A stretch of 64,000 nucleotides of DNA. It comes from Ephemerocybe angulata. Its lineage: Eukaryota; Basidiomycota; Agaricomycetes; Agaricales; Psathyrellaceae. The position numbers were made by a program, and so were the translations under genes. Location: the NCBI GenBank assembly GCA_013368325.1, contig JAACJK010000113.1:558001-622000 (forward strand), read 5' to 3'. Below the pieces are notes generated by a model. It did not search any database, was not told where the DNA came from, and worked only from the letters and a program-made list of their open reading frames with translations. Numbering within the stretch: position 1 is the stretch's first letter; each line of letters begins with the position of its first letter. Shown one piece after another: positions 33,695-45,120 of the stretch.

Positions 33695-36600
33695 ATGCAT
33701 CACCGTGATCGACAATCGCGCATTTCTGCCCATCTCAGCTCTCCCGAGAAACCGTCCCATCGTTCTAGCTCTATCATCACCAGGTCTTCTTCGCCCTCTT
33801 CCGTCGGCTCCTACTCTGATCTCGCCTTCACTGCCGATTACAAGGATCCCAGGTCTTTCGCCCCTATTCTGCCCTTTTTCTGCAGGTCTGACTTGCATTG
33901 GCTTCAGAAATGCCCACTCGGTTGTGCTCGGAGTATGTGCAATGGACATCAAGGCCCGCAGCAAGGCCATGCGCGAGATCCTCACGCGATTAGTCGAGCG
34001 GTCCAGGGGATCCATCGAGGTCAAGGTTTTTGGAGATAAGGTTATATTGGACGAGGGTCAGTTCTTCCCCTTGCTTTCGGACATTGACTAATCCGCCCCA
34101 GACGTCGAGAATTGGCCGAGATGCGATGTCCTCATCTCCTTCTTCTCCACCGACTTTCCTCTCGACAAGGCCATTTCCTACGTCGCGCTCCGGAACCCGG
34201 TATGCATCAACGAGCTACCGCCCCAAGCCCTCCTCTGGGACCGTCGCCTCGTCGGCACGGTCCTGGACCATCTAAAGGTCCCCACTCCGAAGCGTATAGA
34301 AGTCTCGCGCGACGGGGGCCCCAAGGTTGAGCCCGAGCTCGTATCATTCATGAAGAAGAGACTCGGGATTACCCTTGGAGGATTCGCAGTCACCCCGGAA
34401 GTCACCCTTCGAGAGGACGGAAATGCCATCATCATCGATGGAAAGGTCATGGAGAAACCCTTCGTCGAGAAACCTGTCAGTGGAGAAGACCACAACGTCT
34501 ACATTTACTTTCGGGACGGGGGAGGCCGTCGGCTTTTCAGAAAGGTTTGATTCAATCACTCCTGCATGCCAGTCTGTCCATTGAGTGTCAATTTAGGTGG
34601 GGAACAAGTCCAGTGAACTCGATCCTACTTTGAATCACCCGCGAACGGATGGTTCCTACATTTATGAGGAATTCATCGACGTTGACAACTCGGAAGACAT
34701 CAAAGTGTACACCGTGGGCACCGACTATACTCATGCAGAGACTCGGAAATCCCCAGTGGTAGACGGCGTTGTGCGACGTAACACTGAAGGGAAGGAGATC
34801 AGGTATGCGTCCTTTTGAACGGTTCTAATCGATTATGCTGGACCTCGATACAGGTTCATCACGCGACTGACGGCAGAAGAGATGTCCTGGGCAAATAAGA
34901 TATGTGAAGGTTTCGGGCAGCGAGTCTGTGGCTTCGACCTGCTACGCAGCGAGAATGGGACCAAGAGCCAGGTCATCGATGTGAATGGCTGGAGCTTTGT
35001 GAAGGGTAACGATAACTACTACGGTATGCTCTGCCTATTCCTTTTCATATAGCGGTTTTGAGCGCCTCTTTTTATTAGATCGAGCTTCAGACATCCTTGC
35101 GGCACTATGCCTGCGCGTGTCCTCGACGATCGAGAGGCCCTTACCTACTCAAGAAGTGCCGCAAGAAGCACCAACCTGGGTTCTGAAGGCTAATGTCACC
35201 GTTTTCCGTCACGCCGATCGGACGCCCAAGGTGATTTTCACTTATGCCTGGCCTCGTTTAGTGGCGTCGGATAATCTCATATCTTGCTTTAGCAAAAGTT
35301 GAAATTCAACTTCCCTATCGGGGAACCCTGGACGCAGCCATTTGTTACCCTTTTGAATGGAGAAACCGAAGAGATTATCCTTCGCGAGAAAGAACAGTTG
35401 GCCTGGATCGCAACGGCGATTGAAGAAGCGCGTAAACTCGGCGCCGACGGCGAAGAGCTCAACAAGCTAACCCAGCTCAGTAATGCTCTGTATAGCAAGA
35501 TCGACCTCCCGGGGACGAAAGCGCAGCTGAAGCCTGTCTACTCTAAACGGCAAGCCGGGCAAATTAGAAAGCTTACGAAATTGACCTTGGTTTTCAAATG
35601 GGGTGGCGAGGTGCGTAGCTCCTCCTAACTCAGATCCCGAGGCAACTCTCTGATCTCCCCTAAGTTTACCCATTCAGCTCGCTACCAGTCTCGCGACCTT
35701 GGGGAGAACTTGAAGAAGGATATAACTATAATGAGTACATACAGTTTATTGACTCTCGCCTCGTTGCCGGGATTCACCATTCTCCGCAGATAAGGAAGTC
35801 CTTCACAATGTCAAGGTGGGTTTAAATCCTTCCTTCTGCTTTCCCTGCCCATTGACCATGCTTTGCATCTAGATTTTCACGTCATCCGAAAGGCGTGTTA
35901 TTGCTTCTGCAGAGGTCTTCGCCGCTGCGCTCCTCGATCCTCAGCACCCAAGCTACTCTCAGCCGTCTGCCAACTCCACGATGTCGGCTGAAGGGAAGAA
36001 CGGATTCATCAACAAGAATCTGCCGCAACAGCAATCGCACCAGCCCAGTCAACCTCTGAAGTTAATCGTGCGAAAGGACCTCCTCGATGACTCCAATGCT
36101 GCCAAGGACCTCATGGACGACGTCAAGAAGCGGCTCAAGATTCTTCTCCGTCCTGGAGAGTCGGAAAAACGACCAGAACTGACTTGGCCGAAAAGCATGA
36201 AGAAGGAACCTGTCGAGGTTGTCAAGGTAAGTTTAACCTCTTCATGTTCGAAGCGATTCAATCGGCGTCGGCAATTAAACGAGACTCGCATTTCCAGGAA
36301 GTAATTGAACTCCTCAGTTCTTTCAGAGACATTATGCACCGCAATTTCGAAACCTTAGATGTGGATAAGATTCAGGACAGATGGTGCACACGGAACGTTT
36401 TGCTTCCATGACCAAAGGTTGACTCTTAGCTTTTAACAGGTGCTGTGGCGACGAACCTTGGCTCTTCCGTGAGAGATGGGAAAAGCTCTTCGAGGACTTT
36501 TGTGACGTTGAGCAGAAGAAGTTCGATCCATCTCGGGCAAGTCAGACCTATCTCGTTATGCGACGCCTCAGCGTTAACAACCCAGTAGGTGTCGGAGCTC

Positions 36601-37504
36601 TATGACACGATCAAGTACTGCGCATTGCACCACCGCACCTTCCTGTTCAACATCTTTAGCGAGCATGGTCAAGCGGAACAGGGTCATGATAGGCGGATAC
36701 ACGAGCTGTATGGGCGCGCGAAGGCACTTTTCGACCTTGTAGCGCCCCAGGAATATGGCATCGAGCCTGATGAGAAGTAAGCCTAGAAAACGCTTTGCTT
36801 GTTCTTTACTTGCTGACCACCCTTTTCATTTCATCCAGGGAAGAGATTGGTATCTTGACTTCCCTTCCTCTGTTGAAGAACGTGGTCTCCGACTTGGAGG
36901 CTGCTAGGAACAATGGGGAAAGCTCATTGACGCTTTACTTCACGAAGGAGAGCCACATCCACACGCTGGTGAACCTAGTCCTATTCTCTGGGCTTCCCAT
37001 TGCCAACCGACGTGTTCCCGAGCTTGACTATGCTGTGTGTAACCACCGATACTCTGATGAAACCCGCGCTCACAATGTTCTAGTCGCACATAACTTTCGA
37101 GCTGTACGAGCGCAACCACGGGCGAGGCAAATCAGATAAAGAGTACTCCATCAAGATCTCGCTCAGCGAGGGTGCGCACTCGTCCAACGTCCTGGACTCG
37201 ACATTAGACGCCCGCCATTCGCTCAATGTTCAGCCCCGGAGGTCTGATTCCCTCCTAAAACGTTATCAGCAACGACGACTGACAGTTTTCCATTCAGGAA
37301 ACTCACTCAACATCTCCCATACAGTCAAGTGATCGAGAAATTGTCGAAGCACTTCCACCGCTTAGAAGAGGTTCGCTACAGTCTTTTCTTCCCTATGAAT
37401 TCCATGTCGCTGATTGTCTTGCCATCTAGTTGGACGAGCCTGAATCTCCTTTCGAGATAGATGCCAATGTAGCTGTCAATGACTCCAGCGCTGATGAAGT
37501 ATAG
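33695..37504 (+). CDS. Diphosphoinositol pentakisphosphate kinase (Vip1/Asp1, PPIP5K)
   Basis: Bifunctional inositol pyrophosphate enzyme: an ATP-grasp kinase phosphorylates IP6/IP7, and a histidine-acid-phosphatase domain reverses it. The ATG at 33695 ([16 protein letters not shown]) leads, over a 60-bp intron, to [20 protein letters not shown]. The kinase domain includes [77 protein letters not shown], and [12 protein letters not shown]. The phosphatase domain opens with [18 protein letters not shown] and includes [20 protein letters not shown], and the SHIHTLVN segment that corresponds to the catalytic histidine block. The tail is [20 protein letters not shown] before a TAG at 37502-37504. 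About 11 introns are present. In fission yeast this enzyme affects phosphate signalling, polarity and dimorphic growth. Confidence 0.93.
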
Positions 37505-37717
37505 AGGGCTTATCTTAGTCGGTTTCTGACCGACAATTATAATTTATAGAACGAGCTGGAAAATGCGCATAGTCCTAGAAACGGTAGAAGAAACCCATAA
37601 TGCACCATATGTACACTACACACTCATACAGATATGCCGAGATAACGTAGAAAAATTGAACTGTAGCCTTGCAGACTGCATGACGAAGACAGCGTTGTGC
37701 CAGGTGCTAGACCGACT

Positions 37718-38760
37718 CTATGCCTTTGTGCCTGGAGGCTGGAGCCCCAACTTCTCGTTCACTTGTCGCATCTGCTCCGAATTAATTTTCTGGAACTGGA
37801 GGGAATGGGGCGTGCCCCTGTTTCGGTTGTGGTGGTCCCGGTCGAAGAGCGCAGATTCCGACTCAGATAGATGAACGGACTGCGTGGCCAGAGACGCGAA
37901 GGACTGCGCAGATTCCTTGTACCTGTGGTCCCCGAGGGCGAGCGGATGAGGAAGAGGAAGAAGGCCAGCCGTCAGGATGCGGGATTCCCAAAGGTCAAAT
38001 TGTAGACAACTTACAGTCTGTATTTCAGCGGAACATTCGTTCGCAGAGGGATCAAGAAGGTTAATAGCGGGGATTAAAGGAGGGGGAGTCTATTAGCCGG
38101 GTGCGCGCACGGCGGGACAGCGAGGGCTCGACGCACCGGAAGGCTTCCTTGTTTATGCAGTCTTCTCCCCGGAGCTTGTCAAGGGTTTCCATCTTAAATG
38201 CCGACTTGATAGAGTGCAAGATATCGAAGATGTGGTGCTCCTTCGGCCTTGACAAGGCATTCAGCATCAGATAGTCGTAGGAGCACCAATTTCGCTAGGG
38301 AACAGGAAGTCCTGGAGGACTGTTCTCCCGCGATTGAAACCAGCGTCTTTGGTTCTCTTAAGATATGGATCGGGGCAATACATACTCACCTCCATGGTCT
38401 GAAGCGCCAGTCGAGAGCGAAGTCTCCGTCCTGGGAGATGAGAGGGTGGAACACCTCGGTGACGAAGCGAACGCTGGGAGGACCCTCGGGGTAGTTCTCG
38501 GGGAAGGTCACACGAAACTTTAGTATCGCGCCTGCGTAGTATCCTGAGAGAGGTGGTTGAGAATTTGAAATGAGGCTTATCTACTGCTGGTCTCCAGACT
38601 GACCTTGGTGAACGAAGAAGACGACGTCCCAAACGAAGAGGTTATCAGGGGATGGAATAACATACATTCCCAGAGGGCAGTGCCCATTGCCCATGAGAGC
38701 TGCATACTCCACAGAAATCGTGGTTCTCGCCACGAGGTACGATGCTTGGTCTGAGGACAT
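37718..38760 (-). CDS. AKTIP/FTS-like ubiquitin-conjugating-fold protein (non-catalytic)
   Basis: UBC-fold protein related to AKTIP (Fused Toes), which works with Hook proteins in dynein-linked vesicle transport. The ATG at 38760 gives MSSDQASYLVARTTISVEYA, then DNLFVWDVVFFVHQ spliced to GYYAGAILKFRVTFPENYPE and GPPSVRFVTEVFHPLISQDG. Where a true E2 has its catalytic cysteine after HPN, this protein reads HPLISQDGDFALDW and has no Cys. A 214-bp intron (37923-38136) joins INKEAF to RYKESAQSFASLATQSVHLS, ALFDRDHHN, and the end LGLQPPGTKA (TAG at 37718-37720). A stop at 38061 is only reached by reading through that intron. AKTIP family members have a similar C-terminal extension. The gene converges on the Vip1 gene. 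Confidence 0.8.
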
Positions 38761-38965
38761 TATGACCTCAAGAGGTTTGAAGGTGGACGTTTTCGACAAC
38801 AGTACATGTCGGACGAAGCCATCACGATCATCGTCATGGACGCGCCCCGACTGAGGAATTGATCACCACAAATCTCCGCCAAGGGCGCTTAACCCCTCCT
38901 CATATATATGTGCGACAAGAATCAAGAAGGATAGAAGTCAAGGTTCTACAACATGGTATACATTG

Positions 38966-40935
38966 TCATCGGTTATAGGAGCCTCGATAGCGAGGCCCTC
39001 CACCTCCTCCATTAGAATAGCGATCCCTCCTGTCACCACGATCATTTCTTCGGTTGTTGCTCCCTCCTCTTGAACGGTAGTCTGCTTGTTCGGGCGATCG
39101 AGGTCGGTCCTTCCTATCCTTTTTCCTCTTATTCGAAGATTTGGACGACCCATTTCCATTCAGCCCTTCTCCCTGATACCCCCCATATGCTTTCTCCTTC
39201 GTACTATCCTTCTGATACGTGTCCCCAAGACGTGATAGCAAGCTCGGAGCGCCCCCAGAGCTTCCTCCAGACGTTCCAGGTTGGAATTCCCGCCTATCAC
39301 GGAAGGATTGTGCGTTGAAGTTGAAGCTCGTCTTTCCCCTGGGGCCTGTCGGTGGCGCCTTCTTAGAGCCGTCCTGTCGAGCGCTCCCGCGCCCACTGCC
39401 CGCTTTCGAAAACCAGTCGTCTTGATCGTCGTCGTCTGCCCTGTCTTTGAGCATCTTTCCTAATTTCGACTTCGACTTTTCCTTGCCCATCCGTCCGACG
39501 TCATCTGGGACGTGCTCCAAGTCGCGGAACGACTCTTTCCGACGCGGTTTCGACTTTTTCGACGACTCGCCGTCCTTCGATGGATCGTAGAAGGGCCCTG
39601 AAGCTACATTGTGATAGCTGAATGCTGAGTGTTCAGCTGGGGGGTTGCTTTCGAGGCAATCCTAAGAAGCAAAGTCAGTCAACACCTTCATTGAAAGATA
39701 GTCAAGGAAACGTACATCTCCCCAGTGTCCGCAGTCACCACAATTATAGCACCACTCATCATTTGCAACATAACCCTCTCCACCTTCGCCTAGGGGCAAA
39801 CTGTGTCTTTCTTCGCGGAACCTTAGGACTTTCGCCCGTCCTTCGTCAGACAGATAGAGATACATTCTCCACCATGTTGGACATTCCTGATTGTGTATAC
39901 GTTTAGGCAGAAGCTCGGATTTCAATTGAAGAACGAACGTTTGTCTTGTGCTTCGAAGAGTAACAGCGGTCGCAGTCCATGAATCTTGAGGATGGTATCC
40001 CCTTCGTGTGTCGATTTGGGCATTTCTATGAACACGATGTCAGCCTAAACCACCCTTGGATTCATGGGATGCACGTACTGAACTGATATGCCCTTTCATC
40101 CCACAGTTGAAGCAGACCTTGCTGATAGGACATGACCGTGTCGGATGTTCATCCCGTACGCCGCATGTCAAGCACTAAGGTAATAACACATTGAGAGGAG
40201 TGCTTTGGAAATGCGAAGGTGATATATTGCACATACAATGACCACTGTGCATTCCGAGGTCTTGTGTTGATTCTCGGCTCCGCATTTCTTACATACCGTC
40301 CGACTCGGCGCCTTCTGTTCCTCGGTCTGGTAATAACGAGCGAATTGCTACAATCATGTTAGTTCGCTAGGTGGGGACGACGCATTGGAAGATATACACA
40401 CTTTTGAGTCATCGTAGTCCAAGAACTGAATTGAATCGTCCTCCAAGGATGTCGTCGGCGCATGGATCTCAACAGGTGTTGAACCAAAGACTGTAACATG
40501 TGCAGGAAGGAGAAGGGTATTCTGATCTGGTTCTGGTTCTGGTGCGAATACAGGTTCGGGCTGCGTCTGTGGCGGTTGTGCGATAGCAGTTGGCTCAACG
40601 TCTACGAAGAACAGGTCGCCTTCAGTCGGCGAGCTTGGGGCTGCAGGTACGGGGTCTCTCTGGGATGCCCGCGTTTCGTCTGCCAGGATTTTTCTGGGCT
40701 TACGGGCTGGTGGTCGTTCAGAGGAAGTGTCTGGTGATTTCCGTTTGAGATTGCGTTCCGGCGGTGGTTGTGGATCCTCTTCCTGAGCCTTGGCCTCCTT
40801 CCTCTTCTTCGCTCGACGCGCTCTTCTATTAGACTCTGGAACGGACGCATCGTTGTCCGTATTCACGGACTTTGGCGTTGACGGAGTTGATTGTGTAAGG
40901 TCGATTATCTCGGCTGCGATGGAGGCTTCCGCCAT
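38966..40935 (-). CDS. Zinc-knuckle protein, Air1/Air2-like (TRAMP complex)
   Basis: Probable RNA-binding subunit of the nuclear TRAMP polyadenylation/exosome-targeting complex. The ATG at 40935 gives MAEASIAAEIIDLTQSTPST, followed by a basic segment and a Pro/Glu-rich region. Then come CCHC knuckles: CKKCGAENQHKTSEC, CLTCGVRDEHPTRSC, CFNCGMKGHISSKC, and, after a spacer with CPTWWRMYLYLSD, CYNCGDCGHWGDDC. The tail is Lys/Asp-rich and then Arg/Gly-rich (RSRGGSNNRRNDRGDRRDRY), ending RYRGSYNR at 38966. Introns lie at about 39663-39717, 40030-40080, 40176-40232 and 40347-40403. Four knuckles here compare with five in yeast Air2, and the WRxY segment near the last knuckle supports the assignment. 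Confidence 0.85.
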
Positions 40936-41324
40936 GTCGCCTTGAGTGCTGGCTAGTGCTGGGCGCTTGCTTGCCCCTGACAGTTGCGGTTCAAGTCAGA
41001 ATTTTTGGGCCAATTTTGGAAGCTTGTTGTATTGGATCACGTGTTAGCGCTTTGCGCGTCTCGTCCGTTTCGGGGTCAATCACCGCTCCTCACGCTACAG
41101 TAGAAGTCTCCAAAACTGAAATTGCGGAATAGGAGGGTCAATACATATGTAGAGTATGCTATAAACTCTAAAAGCTTTGGGGTGCGGTTGAACGCAAGAG
41201 ATGGGAATAAGATCTAAGGGCCAGGCCGCCGGATGAGCGCTTAATGCAAGCTTAATGACTGTAGTCGTATCTATCGAGGGTGAGTCGTCAGTGTCCATGA
41301 TCTCATGGGCTTTGTGAGAGTAAC
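40936..41324. other. Intergenic region
   Basis: A 389-bp region between the Air-like start and the Caf16-like stop, both minus strand. It should hold the Air-like promoter. Short open frames are present but none is convincing. Confidence 0.45.
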
Positions 41325-42452
41325 CTACTTCTTGTAAAAAGTCTCGGAGTCGGTAGGTACGGCCTATTGTGATCCGTCGTTAGAAAAGTTTAGCGCTTAG
41401 GACTTGGGATGTAACTCATACCTGATCCCTTCGAGCACCTCTAGTGGCTCTCTTTCCTTCAGCTTCCAATTCCTTTCGCTTGTTTCGGTCGTCCCTCAGC
41501 CACTGAAGAGCCGTGCTATATAAAGAGAATGGCCCATTTGGCTTCCATGCAATTGGTTCTTCAACGAACTCTCCAAATCGCATGTGAACGATATGTGTCG
41601 GGAAGTTGGCCAGGCCATCGAAGATATGAGTTGCGTCTAACGGGGAGTTATATTAGAATTAGATGTGATGTTGACCAGATCGAGAGATACTAACATAAGA
41701 TAGTCGAGTTTCGCTTCTCGCTATCCTCCTTCAGGAAGTTCAGAAGGGCATCTCGTACCAGGACGTCGAGATCAACGGTGACCTCCAGATACGAGAATGT
41801 GTCATTAAGCTGATCATGATGCCATGGGTGAATCCACAGCTCACCTCATCGAGCAGGAGGACATCCCAGGGTACCATCAGACCGAAGCAAAGCTGAACTC
41901 GGCGGCGCTCGCCATCCGAAATCTGGTGCATCCTCCATTCCAAGTCGACGTCTAAAATGTCAAGCAGTACATCCCTGCGCTCCTTATGTCTATACCCTCC
42001 GACGGAGTCCAGGAAAGCCGAGACAGAGATATCCCCCCGGACCACAGGATTCATTGCCCTGCATTGTGGGATAGATCAATGTGCGATGATATCGAAAGGC
42101 AACAAAGATGCGGACCACTCTGTTCCAAGGAAGGTGACACCAGAGGGTGTGTTTCGGAAGACATCCTGTCCCTTGACTCGCACATCGGCCCCTACTGTGG
42201 TAACAAGCCGTTTACCTGCCAGGAGCTGCAGTAAAGTCGACTTTCCAGCTGGAGTACAATGGGTATGGTTCAGGGTATGTATGTGTGCGATGCCATACCT
42301 CCATTGGCACCGATGAGGATTGTCCGGGAACCGTGAGGAAGAGCTAGATTAATGTCGACCAGAGAGGGTGGTGCAGAGGGTTTGTGGCAGAAGGTAAGGT
42401 GGGAGGCCTGGATTGCCCATTCTGCAGGATCTGAGGAGGAAGTGGTGGTCAT
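41325..42452 (-). CDS. Caf16-like soluble ABC ATPase (CCR4-NOT associated)
   Basis: A single-ABC-domain protein without membrane segments, like yeast Caf16, which associates with CCR4-NOT. The ATG at 42452 ([20 protein letters not shown]) leads to [12 protein letters not shown]. An intron splits the Walker A motif, which rejoins as [19 protein letters not shown]. Later motifs are [20 protein letters not shown], the signature region [20 protein letters not shown] with variant ISDGER in place of LSGGQ, and Walker B as DVLLLDEV. The H-loop follows in [20 protein letters not shown]. The C-terminus carries [15 protein letters not shown], and a last exon adds [12 protein letters not shown] to a TAG at 41325-41327. 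The length of about 300 residues matches the family. It is divergent from the Opy2-like gene. Confidence 0.85.
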
Positions 42453-42736
42453 GGCTATGAAATGATATGAATTCGCAGAATCTGGATAATCGATTGCGTT
42501 ATAACTTACTCAGTCGTGAGGGAGAGCACATGCACAGCTGATGGAGGAGGAAGGGGTTCTGCTTACCCAAGCATACTTATTCCCACATCGGTTGTCCCCC
42601 CGCAGCACAGGTCTGCGGGTTGAGTGAGCCACTTTTGATCTTGTGCTCGACGAGTCTCCACTGCCTCCTTCTCTCATTTGCTTTATTTTTTCTTATCTCC
42701 TGTCTTCCCGGAAACCCCACACTCTTTTGCCCAATT
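42453..42736. promoter_or_regulatory. Divergent promoter region, Caf16-like and Opy2-like genes
   Basis: The ATG codons are 284 bp apart on opposite strands. The Opy2 side contains a long pyrimidine-rich stretch (about 42650-42730), which is typical of the 5' region of fungal genes. No TATA box is obvious. Confidence 0.45.
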
Positions 42737-44742
42737 ATGCGTCTCAACGCCCTTCTACCTCGCCAATGTATCACCTGCCCAGCTCCCCCAACCTGCAACT
42801 GCTCAGCAAATCAAGACTGTGTGCTCATTAACCGGTATGGCGACCTGCACGCCCAAGAGGACTTTTCCTTATTGTTTTACACAGTGACTGCACGAATTGT
42901 GCCAAGGCGTCGTGCGTAGACAGACAGACCGCTAGTACCAGCTCCTCCGGCGGAGTCTCCAAAGGCGCGGTAGCAGGCGCGGTGGTCGGGTCGATCATCT
43001 TCCTTGCACTGGCGGTGTGTTTGTATCTTTGGTACCGCCGTACCACACGAATACGCAAAGCGCTCGCAGCAGCCAAGGATGCGAAGGATGTCCCCGCCCC
43101 AGCAGCCTCGGTCCTTAATCGGCCAGATCCCAATGAGAAGCCCTCGCCCAACCCGTCTGTAATCGGTGCGTCCTCTCTACATCCCCGCTTCGCAGGGGTC
43201 TAATGACTCTTCGCTCTAGATGTTCCCACTTCCCTCGACCCTCCTTACGTGTTCTCAAGAGATGGCAACCCGTTCGACGACACGAACTCTATTCAGACAG
43301 CGGGGACAGGTGGAACGAATGTCATACCAATTGCTCTGGTATCACCAGAGCACCAAGGGCAGTCCATTCGTTCTGGCGAAAGCGTTCCTTCCATCAACTC
43401 CGGTCCAATTCGCCCAGCTCGGTCACCCGAAGACAATCTCAATCTCGACCACGTCAATGTGTCCCATGATAACTTGCGTCCGGGCAATAACTACGAGGGT
43501 TCCACCATCTCCGGCATTTCTGCAGTTTCATCGAACCGCCAATCGTATATGTCCGGAATGACCTATGCCAGCGATTTCCTCAACGAAGCGCCCATGATCA
43601 TGACCCCGACGAAGGGACCTATTCGTCAGGTAATGGGTGTCGCGAAGCCGGAGGTTATCAACGCAGGAACACTCTCCTCGGGATCGAATGATTCTTTAAA
43701 ACCGCCTCCGAGCTACACAAGAGCAACTAACAAATCCCCTTTGGCTGCCAGCTCTTTTGGGCCCAATGATGTCCTAAAGGAAGGCGACGAAAGAGAGGGT
43801 ACCAATCCATTTGACGACAAACATTCTTCGACCAATGCTGAATATTCCTTATCCCCGCCTCACACCGCCACCACCGTTCAAACCACACGGCAGGACCGTG
43901 ATTCCAACGCCTCAGGGTGGACCCCCGAAGGACCCACGCTTCCTTGGGCAAAGACCGACGACGCCAGTCGTCCCTCGAGTATGAGCACACAAGCAGGATC
44001 AGTGATTGACATAGCCAGTGCCACACGAGTAAATGTTGGTTTAATGACCCCGGGAACTGCCTCTACTGTGCCTAGGACGCCATTCAGGACTACGATTGGA
44101 AGGCTCATCTCCCCCACCGGAACTGCAACCGCCGCGACCGCAGGTAGCCTGCAAGAGCAACAGGCAAGGGCCCTTGCACATGCTCAAGCCCAAGCACAGG
44201 CGCAGGGACTTGATAAACCAAGGCCGATTTCGGGCTCTTCGGCGATCTCAGCAACCTCGACGAGAGCTGACTCGATCCTTGAATCTTTCCCCTTCGTTCC
44301 CCCCTCTCCTATCTCAAATAGACCTATCAGGTCCCCGCCTGTATCTCCGCTGGCCCAACAAACCTTCTCTGCAGGCTCCTCCTCACCTCTGGGTCAACAC
44401 ACCTTTGTTGTAGCACCTCCTTCCCCATTGTCCAACACCGGCTTCAATTCGCAAGGAGGGTCAACGGAGGGCGGACTACCAGCTCCCCCCAACCGGAAGA
44501 CTTTGGGCATGTCAACAGCTTCTCAACTATCAACGGCCTCCACTGGGCTAGGATCTTTCCCCTTCCAGATTGACTCTGGGTCGGATCGACCAGAAAGCTT
44601 GCAACCTCCGGTACCCTTCAACCGAACCCGAGCAAGTCTTGATACCCTGGCGCTTACAAGCGATCTTTCTTCATACCCTCTTGGATTCGATCGCGATAGC
44701 ACCGTGCCGCCTCCAAGGCAAGGGCCGCAGGGCAAGTTCTAG
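42737..44742 (+). CDS. Opy2-like membrane anchor protein
   Basis: Single-pass membrane protein resembling Opy2, the anchor that recruits Ste50 in the HOG and filamentous MAPK pathways. The ATG at 42737 gives MRLNALLPRQCITCPAPPTC and a cysteine-rich extracellular domain. Across a 49-bp intron the pattern reads CxxCPxxPxCxC..C....C..C....C (NCSANQDCVLINRDCTNCAK, ASC), which matches the Opy2 N-terminal domain. A glycine/alanine-rich linker precedes one membrane helix (GSIIFLALAVCLYLWY) and a basic stop-transfer sequence. The long cytoplasmic tail is Ser/Thr/Pro-rich, with PF/NPFDD repeats (DGNPFDDTNS, TNPFDDKHSS) and a C-terminus PPPRQGPQGKF. Length is about 620 residues. No classical signal peptide precedes the Cys domain; yeast Opy2 is similar in that respect. 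Confidence 0.75.
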
Positions 44743-45120
44743 AGATTGCAGATTGTCGTGTATTCTATTTCTTTTACTCTATGTATCCATTACCCCTTCT
44801 TGCTGCCAGCTCTCAACGGTCATTGTCATTCTATCTGTTGTCCCATTTCTCTTTGTCCTCTATTTCATTGGTTCATTTATGCTGTGCACTGTATATCATA
44901 GACCAGCGAGGTTACCTGCCTTTGCTTTTACCTTCTAATGTATCGATGTCGATCTGAGCTTCAGGTTGAGGCGCTCATTTGATGATTGATGGGCCGACTG
45001 GCTTAACTAAGCGTCTAATTAAGGGTCCCGAGGGACGTGACTTGGAATCGGACCCTGCACACCTTCAACGTTCCTTTCCTTTCCAACTGTCATTGCACTG
45101 CATCAACTCGTGTCCGCACA
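44743..45120. other. Intergenic region
   Basis: A 378-bp region between two plus-strand genes. It is T-rich directly after the Opy2-like stop (a likely 3' UTR) and has pyrimidine-rich patches before the next ATG. No gene was seen. Confidence 0.45.

Noticed and set aside
37563..37874. 103-codon plus-strand frame after the Vip1 stop
   Set aside because: It lies antisense to the last AKTIP-like exon, which has a clear family resemblance and exact splice phase.
38061..38270. Stop at 38061 as the end of the AKTIP-like gene
   Set aside because: It is reached only by reading through a GT-AG intron; splicing gives a family-like C-terminus ending at 37718.
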